NCBI GenBank assembly: GCA_021785155.1 | Contig: JAJYGE010000516.1 | Location: 1-18,673, forward strand | Reading direction: 5' to 3' | Origin: Planctomycetota bacterium | GTDB taxonomy: Bacteria; Planctomycetota; Phycisphaerae; WQYP01 | DNA length: 18,673 nucleotides | Shown: positions 6,298 to 12,834 of the stretch, piece after piece | How the letters are laid out: the number at the start of each line of letters is the position of its first letter | Numbering within the stretch: position 1 is the first letter of the stretch | Made by a program: the position numbers and the translations under genes | The notes under the pieces: generated by a model | Told to the model about the DNA's origin: nothing | Seen by the model: the letters and a program-made list of their open reading frames with translations, nothing else | The model's database searches: none

Positions 6298-7356
6298 ATG
6301 CCAGGAATAGGAATACCACCGCTGGAAGCTAATTTGCCGCCGATTGTAAAACGCAATTACGGCAAATGGATATCACACGAACACCCCCTCCCCGGCGTTA
6401 TCAAGCATGATTCCGAATCAGGAGAGGCCTGTTTTACCGTACGTGCCGGTATGCCGCCAAATGCTCGCGTCAGCACGCAAACGTTGCGGACTATTTGTGA
6501 TGTAGCCGATGAGTTTTGCGAAGGCTACTTCCGCGTTACTCAGCGCAATAGCTGCGAGTTTGTCGGCGTGCCGGAAAATCGCATTGACCAACTTATCGCT
6601 CGCTTGGCCAAAATGGGCTTTCCCGTCGGGGGCACCAATCGTTCGCTGCACAACACTGTTTGCTGCACCGGCTATTTGCATTGCCATCTGGCGGCCACCG
6701 ACCCACCGGCGATTATGAAGGCGGTTTCGGAAATGCTGATGAAGGAATATACACATGATTGTCTGCCGGCGAAACTGAAAATTTCGGGATCTGGCTGTCT
6801 CAACAATTGTGGTGAATCTTCCACGGCGGATATTGCCGTTATCGGAGTTCACCGCGATCTGCCGCCTATTCATGAAGAGAAACTCAAGGGCTGTGAATTG
6901 CCATTGGTGATTTCGGTTTGTCCAGTTGGGGCCATTCGCCCTAAAGGGCCGGGCATGGTGGAGATTGATCCGAAACGCTGCATCCATTGTCCGGCCTGTT
7001 CTGTGTCGTGCGCCGCAATGGCACCGATTGGAAGCCCCATGGGTGATGGTGTGGCGATCGTGGTCGGAGGTAAAGCCGGCAACACCGGCGACGGACCGGC
7101 GATGGCAAAGGTCGTGATTCCGTATTTGCCCAACAACCCACCCTACTGGCCGGAAGTTACCGGTATGATCAAGAGTATTGTTAATGCGTGGTCGGCCAAC
7201 GCCCGCAAGGACGAGCGCGTCGGGGAATGGATCAACCGCATCGGTTGGGAAAAATTTTATCAACGTACAGGTTTGCCGCTCTCGTTCAAAATTATAGACA
7301 ACTATGACGCGCGTGCCTTGGAGTACGCCAAGGCCAATGTGCGATTTACCTGGTAA
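6298..7356 (+). CDS. dsrB: Dissimilatory sulfite reductase beta subunit DsrB
   Basis: The 352-residue beta subunit carries the catalytic siroheme in characterised enzymes. FRVTQRNSCEFVGVPE (from residue 78) matches the siroheme-contacting arginine/threonine segment. Cluster ligands appear as C123-x5-C129 (CTGYLHC) and C167-x3-C171 (GCLNNC). Typical DsrB has Thr at the first position and a CC pair before x3-C, so the cysteine pattern is rearranged here. The ferredoxin domain has C208P and C228-x2-C231-x2-C234-x3-C238. The frame is open from a TTG at 6283, but GAGGAT at 6285-6290 is correctly spaced for the ATG at 6298, which is chosen. The length is slightly below the usual 360-385. It lies between dsrA and dsrC in one operon. 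Confidence 0.95.
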   Translation: MPGIGIPPLEANLPPIVKRNYGKWISHEHPLPGVIKHDSESGEACFTVRAGMPPNARVSTQTLRTICDVADEFCEGYFRVTQRNSCEFVGVPENRIDQLIARLAKMGFPVGGTNRSLHNTVCCTGYLHCHLAATDPPAIMKAVSEMLMKEYTHDCLPAKLKISGSGCLNNCGESSTADIAVIGVHRDLPPIHEEKLKGCELPLVISVCPVGAIRPKGPGMVEIDPKRCIHCPACSVSCAAMAPIGSPMGDGVAIVVGGKAGNTGDGPAMAKVVIPYLPNNPPYWPEVTGMIKSIVNAWSANARKDERVGEWINRIGWEKFYQRTGLPLSFKIIDNYDARALEYAKANVRFTW

Positions 7357-7375
7357 ACAAGATAAGGAGTCTGCT

Positions 7376-7693
7376 ATGTCTGTAGTTACACTTGCCGGAA
7401 AGCAATTTGAAGTCGATGAAGACGGCTTCATGCAGGACACGACGCAATGGACGCCGGATGTGGCCATCGGTCTGGCCAAGTCCGAAGGCATTGAAGCACT
7501 CACGGATGATCACTGGAAGGTGATAAACTATCTGCGTGAGTACTATCAGAAATTCAATGTTGCGCCGCCGATTCGGATGGTCTGCAAGCAAACCGGATTT
7601 CCGCTCAAGCGCATTTATGAATTGTTCTCAACCGGGCCGGCTAAAGGGGCCTGCAAGCTCGCCGGATTACCCAAGCCCACTGGGTGCATATAG
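7376..7693 (+). CDS. dsrC: Sulfur carrier and DsrAB partner DsrC
   Basis: This 105-residue protein is the physiological partner of DsrAB: its C-terminal arm enters the DsrAB channel and carries sulfur as a trisulfide between two cysteines. The conserved tail GPAKGACKLAGLPKPTGC is present, with Cys93 and the penultimate Cys104 eleven residues apart, the defining pattern of functional DsrC as opposed to TusE, which has only the last cysteine. The body motifs DEDGFMQD, WTPDVA, LREYY and PPIRMVCKQTG also fit. AAGGAG seven bases before the ATG at 7376 fixes the start; the longer open frame from 7304 would overlap dsrB. It follows dsrB by 19 bp, an adjacency that is not universal for dsrC. Confidence 0.96.
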   Translation: MSVVTLAGKQFEVDEDGFMQDTTQWTPDVAIGLAKSEGIEALTDDHWKVINYLREYYQKFNVAPPIRMVCKQTGFPLKRIYELFSTGPAKGACKLAGLPKPTGCI

Positions 7694-7775
7694 GCGTGAT
7701 CGCGGGCGATTAAAAATGAAATGGTTCCGGATGCGATAGCGATATTACGCACGCAGACCTCCCATTTCAGGGCGT

Positions 7776-8552
7776 ATGTTTATGATGGAACGGTTCCTGC
7801 CAGCGCTGTTATATGTATCTGCCGCGATTTTTCTAATCGGCATGGGGCGGCGTATATACATCTGGGTGCGCACACCTGTACCGCTGAACATTGTGCTCAC
7901 GCCCGCGCCGAAACATGTCCCGGGGGTAATGGGGCGATTGGCCGGAGAATTACTCGGATTTCGAGCGTTGGCCAAGGCGGATCGTTCACTGTGGATTTCG
8001 GCCTGGTTGTTTCATTTCTCGCTTGCGCTGCTCTTTCTGGGGCATCTTGGCGGTCTGGTAATTCCTCACATGGCGCAGACGGCGATGGGACTCAATGAAA
8101 AGCAATTTGAAAACATGGCCCAGATCGTCGGCAGCGCGGTGGGTATTTTGGCCGTTGCGATGCTTTCATGGTTACTGATCCGCCGGCTGATCCTGCCGCG
8201 GGTGCGATGGATTTCAACCTTCAGCGACTATTTCGCGCTGGTTCTGCTGCTTCTGATCATTGTCACGGGGAATGCCATGCGATTCATGGGAGGGTTGAAT
8301 ATTGTGCAAGCCCAGAAATTTGTCGCGGGTTGGTTGGCGCTGCATCCCGTGGCCCCGCCGAGCGATCCGGTTTTCACCCTCCATGTCATTCTTGTGTGCA
8401 TACTGCTGATCTATATTCCATTCAGCAAACTGGTGCATATCGGAGGTGTTGCGCTTTTCAGTCCAACGCTTAATCAACGAAATAATCCGCGTGAACAGCG
8501 CTTTGTTAATTCCTGGGAAAAAGCGAATGAAAATTCCACAACTTCATCCTGA
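7776..8552 (+). CDS. dsrM: DsrM-like / NarI-type cytochrome b membrane subunit
   Basis: The 258-residue protein has five predicted membrane helices (about 6-28, 73-96, 118-140, 148-170 and 199-222), the fold of nitrate reductase gamma subunit NarI and of DsrM. Likely heme b ligands are His80 and His90 in helix 2 and His203 and His221 in helix 5. Their spacings of 10 and 18 equal those of NarI (56/66 and 187/205), so two hemes are expected. It would exchange electrons between menaquinone and the partner DsrK. It is shorter than many DsrM proteins. The start is uncertain: 7776 is used, but ATG codons at 7782 and 7785 are better spaced from CAGGG at 7768-7772. It overlaps dsrK by 26 bp, implying translational coupling. 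Confidence 0.88.
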   Translation: MFMMERFLPALLYVSAAIFLIGMGRRIYIWVRTPVPLNIVLTPAPKHVPGVMGRLAGELLGFRALAKADRSLWISAWLFHFSLALLFLGHLGGLVIPHMAQTAMGLNEKQFENMAQIVGSAVGILAVAMLSWLLIRRLILPRVRWISTFSDYFALVLLLLIIVTGNAMRFMGGLNIVQAQKFVAGWLALHPVAPPSDPVFTLHVILVCILLIYIPFSKLVHIGGVALFSPTLNQRNNPREQRFVNSWEKANENSTTSS

Positions 8553-9924
8553 TGCTGCTGTCAATGTGCAGGCCCATCGCGCCAAAAAAGATCTGATGGT
8601 GTCGCTGGGCCTGGCACCGGAACTTCCCGCGGACTGGCGGGAGAAGGCGCTGTGCAAATTTGATGAACTATTGCATCAACGCCGGTCACTGGCGCTGTAT
8701 ATGGATATTTGCGTCCGCTGCGGTGCCTGCGCCGATAAGTGTCCGTTCTTCCTGGGTACGGGCGATCCGAAGAACATGCCCGTCGCCCGTGCGGAACTTA
8801 TGCGGAAAGTATACCGTCGGCATTTTACCGCTGCCGGAAGGGGATCGGGTCATTTGGCGGCAGGTGAAGAACTCACCGATACGGTGCTTAATGAATGGTT
8901 CACCTATTTTTACCAATGCTCCGAGTGTCGTCGTTGTGCGGAATTCTGCCCGTTTGGCGTGGACACGGCGGAAATAACCATGGCGGCTCGAGAAATCATG
9001 GCGGCAATTGGCGTAGCGCCAAAATATGTCACTGAGGTCATAAAAAAAGCCCATGAGGTTGGCAACAATATCGGTATTCCGGAGGCCGCTTGGATCGATG
9101 GATGCCAATTTCTGGAAGAGGAACTCAAAGCGCAAACCGGGCTGGATATCAAAGTTCCGGTCAATCAGGCCGGTGCGGACGTGCTGCTGGTGCCGCCGTC
9201 GGCTGATTTGTTTGTCAACACCGATACGATGATGGGATATGCCCTGATGTTTCACGCGGCGGATATCAGTTGGACCACGAGTTCCTACGCCAGTGAAGCG
9301 GGAAACTTTGGATTGTTCCTGAACTATGAGCAACTCAAAAAAATCAATCTGCGAATCGTGGACGCCGCCCGGCAACTGGGCGTCAAACGCCTGGTAATGG
9401 GTGAATGCGGTCACGCCTGGCGCGCGGCGCAGGCGTTTATGAACACCCTCAACGGCCCATTGGATTTTCTGGAACCACCGTGTCCGGAACATATTTGTGA
9501 ACTCGCGGCGCGGCTTATCCGCGAAGGCCGGCTCAAGCTGAATAAATCCGCCAACGATGGTCTGGTTGTTACCTATCATGATCCCTGTAATCTGGCTCGC
9601 GCCGGAGGTCTTATGGAGGAGCCGCGGGAAATTTTACGTGCGGTGGTAAATGACTTCCGCGAAATGCCCGCCAACACGATCCGGGAAAAAACATTCTGCT
9701 GCGGTGCCGGCGGAGGCCTGTTGACCGAGGAACTTATGGAAACACGAATGAACGGCGTCAAGCCAAGATTAGAAGCCTTCCGTGCCAGTGGTGCAAAAGT
9801 TCTGGCTACGCCTTGTGCTATCTGCAAGGCACAGTTCCCGGTGGCATTTAAACATTATGACATGGAGGCCCAAGTTGTTGGCGTCATGGATCTGTTGGGG
9901 AAGGCTTTGGTGCTTAAAAAATAA
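8527..9924 (+). CDS. dsrK: DsrK-like iron-sulfur subunit (HdrD family)
   Basis: The 465-residue cytoplasmic iron-sulfur protein is related to the heterodisulfide reductase subunit HdrD and is proposed to reduce the DsrC trisulfide or disulfide. Two [4Fe-4S] motifs are visible: C62-x2-C65-x2-C68-x3-C72P and C131-x2-C134-x2-C137-x3-C141P. The catalytic CCG-type region has Cys294 (GECGHAW), Cys354 (HDPCNLARAGG), C391C392G (FCCGAGGG) and C430-x2-C433 (PCAICKAQF). The frame is open from 8446, but that extension lies in dsrM sequence; GGGA plus the ATG at 8527 (MKIPQLHPD) gives the family start. It follows dsrM and precedes a ferredoxin by 11 bp. DsrJ, DsrO and DsrP are absent, as in organisms with a two-subunit DsrMK. 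Confidence 0.92.
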   Translation: MKIPQLHPDAAVNVQAHRAKKDLMVSLGLAPELPADWREKALCKFDELLHQRRSLALYMDICVRCGACADKCPFFLGTGDPKNMPVARAELMRKVYRRHFTAAGRGSGHLAAGEELTDTVLNEWFTYFYQCSECRRCAEFCPFGVDTAEITMAAREIMAAIGVAPKYVTEVIKKAHEVGNNIGIPEAAWIDGCQFLEEELKAQTGLDIKVPVNQAGADVLLVPPSADLFVNTDTMMGYALMFHAADISWTTSSYASEAGNFGLFLNYEQLKKINLRIVDAARQLGVKRLVMGECGHAWRAAQAFMNTLNGPLDFLEPPCPEHICELAARLIREGRLKLNKSANDGLVVTYHDPCNLARAGGLMEEPREILRAVVNDFREMPANTIREKTFCCGAGGGLLTEELMETRMNGVKPRLEAFRASGAKVLATPCAICKAQFPVAFKHYDMEAQVVGVMDLLGKALVLKK

Positions 9925-9935
9925 AGGAGAACAGT

Positions 9936-10121
9936 ATGTATCTGATTGTTATCGACGAAACAAAATGTACCAAATGTGGTGAGTGTATCAATATATGTCC
10001 CAATGAGGTTTACAAGCTGGAGGATGGCCATGTGATCGTGGCCAATGCCTCGGATTGCAGCAATTGCCAAAGCTGCGTCTCCATGTGTGAACCGCAGGCC
10101 ATTACGATTACTGAAGTCTAA
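9936..10121 (+). CDS. Small 2x[4Fe-4S] ferredoxin
   Basis: This 61-residue ferredoxin has two complete cluster motifs: C11-x2-C14-x2-C17-x3-C21P and C41-x2-C44-x2-C47-x3-C51. The second ends CEP rather than the usual CP, a minor deviation. Size and spacing fit low-potential bacterial ferredoxins. AAAGGAG sits upstream of the ATG, and the gene lies 11 bp after dsrK and 9 bp before the OsmC-family gene, so it is part of the dsr operon. A role as electron donor or acceptor for DsrAB or DsrK is inferred from position only. Confidence 0.93.
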   Translation: MYLIVIDETKCTKCGECINICPNEVYKLEDGHVIVANASDCSNCQSCVSMCEPQAITITEV

Positions 10122-10130
10122 GAGGTGCTT

Positions 10131-10532
10131 ATGAGTCTTATTTGCATTAAACATGAAAATGCCCTGCGCGTGCGAGCCGATATTCGCGGTCACAACGTGG
10201 TTCTCGATGTTCCGGCCAACTTAGGGGGTGCGGACGCGGGGCCGGAGCCGGTTGAACTTTTTACCGCATCTCTGGGTGCGTGCATGGCCATGCACATCGC
10301 AAAATATTGTGAAATAGCCAAACTCCCTCATGAAGGCTTTGAAATAGACCTGGAGTTTCAAGTAGTAAAAGGTCCGCTTCGTGTTGGGGCCGTGATGGTA
10401 GACATACGATTGCCCGCGGAATTTCCGGAATCCCGTGTGGATGCTGTTAAACGTGCGGCACAGCAATGCACGGTCAAAAACACGCTCAAAGACACGACGG
10501 CTGTGGATGTAGAAGTTTACCGCGGTACATAA
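10131..10532 (+). CDS. OsmC/Ohr-family protein
   Basis: The 133-residue protein has the OsmC fold signatures: ELFTASLGACMAMHI with Cys51, and AAQQCTVKNTLKDTT with Cys113. These are the two reactive cysteines that reduce organic hydroperoxides in OsmC and Ohr. The final segment TAVDVEVYR fits the closing strand. A GTG at 10125 is in frame, but AGAGG at 10121-10125 is better placed for the ATG at 10131. It ends the dsr operon, 9 bp after the ferredoxin and convergent with the exporter genes. In this context it could protect against peroxides, or its cysteine pair could handle persulfides; the second idea is inference. Confidence 0.88.
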   Translation: MSLICIKHENALRVRADIRGHNVVLDVPANLGGADAGPEPVELFTASLGACMAMHIAKYCEIAKLPHEGFEIDLEFQVVKGPLRVGAVMVDIRLPAEFPESRVDAVKRAAQQCTVKNTLKDTTAVDVEVYRGT

Positions 10533-10583
10533 CATCAACATTAACGGGATCAGACCCACCAATAAACTTATGCCGCGAGTGTG

Positions 10584-11699
10584 CTATTGTATTCGCCGGA
10601 ACAACCATGATGCGGTCAGAAGGGATACGACGGCGATGATGGCCATGGGTATAAGTTCCGGCAAAAGCTGGTGGACATCGGCTCCCTGCAGGAATGCTTC
10701 CCGCGCCGCCTGCACATCATAGCGCAACGGATTTATCAGGGTAATATCCTGCACCGCCTTGGGCATGTTGGATACCGGCGTGGCAAGACCGGATAATAGC
10801 GCACATGGCATCACCAGAACAAATGTGCCCAGAAGAGCCTGCTGCATGGTGGATGAGATGGAAGATACCAGCAGCCCCAGGCCGGCGGCCGCGAAAATAA
10901 AAATCACAAAGGTAAGGATAATGGCCTCTGGAGTGCCGTAATAAGGCACCTGGAACCAGTAGCGCACAATGAGAAAAATGATCGCGGACTGCCCTAATCC
11001 CACGAGAATGGGAGGTATGGCTTTGCCGGCCATAATTTCCAGCGGCGTAAAAGGCGTGACCAGCAGTTGATCAAACGTGCCTTGCTCGCGCTCTCTGGCG
11101 ACGGACATGGCGGTGAGAATCATCACTGCCAGCATGGTGATCAGTCCGATCATCGCCGGGACAATCTGCCAGCGGGAAAGTAAATCCGGATTAAACCAAG
11201 AGCGTATATGCAACACCGCCGGCGGGGGTGTACCGCCGGAATGGGCAGATATAAAATCGGCGTTGAATGCGTTGAGAATCTCGTTGAGATAGCCAATAGC
11301 CAAGGCGGCGGTATTGGAATTACGGCCATCAGCGATCACCTGCAGTTGGGCCGTCCGGCCGATTGAAAGATCGCGTTGAAAATGCTGAGGAATCTGGATA
11401 ATCAGCAGTGTCCGCCGGGAATCCAGTATGGGACGGGCCTGCTGAATATTTCCCACCGCGGCCACGCATGTGAAAATACCTGAACCGTTCATCCGGCTGA
11501 TGAAGCGTGCCGATTCACTGGAGTGGCTCTGGTCCACCAGTACATACGGAACGTGGTTGAGATCAAAGGTGCCGGCATAACCGAAGATAATCATCTGCAA
11601 TATCGGCGGCCCGAGTACCACAAATCTGCTGCGCGGGTCTTTGAAGATCGCGATCAATTCTTTGCGGATCAACGCCAGAATGCGAAGTAATATGTTCAT
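10584..11699 (-). CDS. ABC-2 type exporter permease (YbhR-like)
   Basis: The 371-residue inner-membrane permease has one N-terminal helix (residues about 25-45, FVVLGPPILQMIIFGYAG), a large periplasmic segment, and a C-terminal bundle of about five helices that contains the family element REREQGTFDQLLVTPFTPLE, found in drug and lipid ABC-2 permeases. It is the last gene of a four-gene exporter operon. Its ATG lies 1 bp after the stop of the other permease gene, so translation is probably coupled. The two permeases would form a heterodimer driven by the fused ATPase. It ends 51 bp from the convergent OsmC gene. Confidence 0.9.
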   Translation of the reverse strand: MNILLRILALIRKELIAIFKDPRSRFVVLGPPILQMIIFGYAGTFDLNHVPYVLVDQSHSSESARFISRMNGSGIFTCVAAVGNIQQARPILDSRRTLLIIQIPQHFQRDLSIGRTAQLQVIADGRNSNTAALAIGYLNEILNAFNADFISAHSGGTPPPAVLHIRSWFNPDLLSRWQIVPAMIGLITMLAVMILTAMSVAREREQGTFDQLLVTPFTPLEIMAGKAIPPILVGLGQSAIIFLIVRYWFQVPYYGTPEAIILTFVIFIFAAAGLGLLVSSISSTMQQALLGTFVLVMPCALLSGLATPVSNMPKAVQDITLINPLRYDVQAAREAFLQGADVHQLLPELIPMAIIAVVSLLTASWLFRRIQ

Positions 11700-11700
11700 A

Positions 11701-12834
11701 TCATACCAACCGTTTCACGGTTAACCGCCGGGTTAAACCCAGAAAAATGATGGCCATCAACACCAGCATCGCCGCATTGGGGAGTATCACACTCCATATA
11801 TCGCCCGCTAAAAATAGGGTTTGCAGCAGCGCCACAAAATAGCGCGCCGGCAGCACGTAGGTGATGGCCTGAATGGCCGGTGGCATGCTGCGGATATCGA
11901 AAATAAAACCGGAGAGCATCATCGCGGGTAAAAACGTCAGCAACAGTGCCGCCTGACTGGCAATAAACTGATTTTTTGTCCGCGTGGAAATCAGCAACCC
12001 CATGCCCAGTGCCACCAGGAGATACAGTGCCGAGACCAGAATTAAGACGGGTAACGATCCGCGAATCGGCACTTGAAACAGGATACGGGCCGCCGTTACC
12101 GCGACGGCCAGTCCGATCATGCCCAGACAAAAATAGGGAATGATTTTGCTGATGACGATTTCTCCGGGTTGTACGGGGGTGGCAAACAACGACTCAAACG
12201 TGCCACGCTCCCATTCCCGGGCCACCACCAGTGCGGTCATCAGGGCACCGATCAACGTCATAATCAGCACCAGCAATCCAGGTACCAGAAAATAGCGGCT
12301 GTCCATGCTGCGGTTAAACCATATCTGTTGTTGAATGGTTGCCGGCTGATAATAGTGCTGCCCATGCGTCAACTCCCGTTTCGCCAGCCAACCGGAAACC
12401 ACGCCGCTGGCATAATTTTCAATCAACCGCGCGCGGTTGGCATCAATACTGTTGGTGGTGAATTGGATATTGGCGTGACCCGCCCGCAAGTTCCGGGAAA
12501 AGTTGTGCCGCAGCCGGACAATTCCATCAACGGTTCCCGCCGTTAAAAGCCGGTTGGCCTGAACCATGGAGTTAACCGCCCGCGGCTGAAAATATCGTGA
12601 ACCGGCAAAAGCTCCGAAAACGGATTGTGCCGATGGCGAATGATCCTCCATCACCACTGCCACCGGAACGTGATGGGCGTCTAATGACAAGCCATATCCG
12701 AAGAGAAGAATCAGCAATAGTGGAAGAACGATGCCCAGCGCAATGCTGCTGGGATCGCGCATCATCTGCCGCGCTTCCTTCCGGCTCATGGCCATGATTC
12801 GCTGCGGTTTGCCAAATTTAGCTTTCCGACTCAT
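11701..12834 (-). CDS. ABC-2 type exporter permease (YbhS-like)
   Basis: The 377-residue permease has the same architecture as its neighbour: a cytoplasmic start rich in basic residues (MSRKAKFGKPQRIMAMSRKE), helix IALGIVLPLLLILLFGYGL, a periplasmic domain to about residue 170, and a C-terminal helix bundle. The family element AREWERGTFESLFATPVQPGE is present, and LTFLPAMMLSGFIFDIRSMP matches the ABC-2 signature region. The ATG overlaps the preceding ATPase stop by 4 bp (ATGA), a typical coupling arrangement. The substrate is not predictable; the E. coli homologues have been linked to drug and cation efflux. Confidence 0.91.
   Translation of the reverse strand: MSRKAKFGKPQRIMAMSRKEARQMMRDPSSIALGIVLPLLLILLFGYGLSLDAHHVPVAVVMEDHSPSAQSVFGAFAGSRYFQPRAVNSMVQANRLLTAGTVDGIVRLRHNFSRNLRAGHANIQFTTNSIDANRARLIENYASGVVSGWLAKRELTHGQHYYQPATIQQQIWFNRSMDSRYFLVPGLLVLIMTLIGALMTALVVAREWERGTFESLFATPVQPGEIVISKIIPYFCLGMIGLAVAVTAARILFQVPIRGSLPVLILVSALYLLVALGMGLLISTRTKNQFIASQAALLLTFLPAMMLSGFIFDIRSMPPAIQAITYVLPARYFVALLQTLFLAGDIWSVILPNAAMLVLMAIIFLGLTRRLTVKRLV

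Noticed and set aside
6418..7503. 361-codon open frame on the - strand opposite dsrB.
   Set aside because: The sense strand encodes an unambiguous DsrB; the antisense frame has no family motifs and is an effect of codon composition.
7694..7775. Small hairpin (ATCG/CGAT) after dsrC considered as an intra-operon terminator.
   Set aside because: Very short stem without a T-tract; more likely ordinary spacer sequence within the operon.
8686..9579. 297-codon open frame on the - strand opposite dsrK.
   Set aside because: Shadow of the well-supported DsrK frame; no recognisable domains or start signals.
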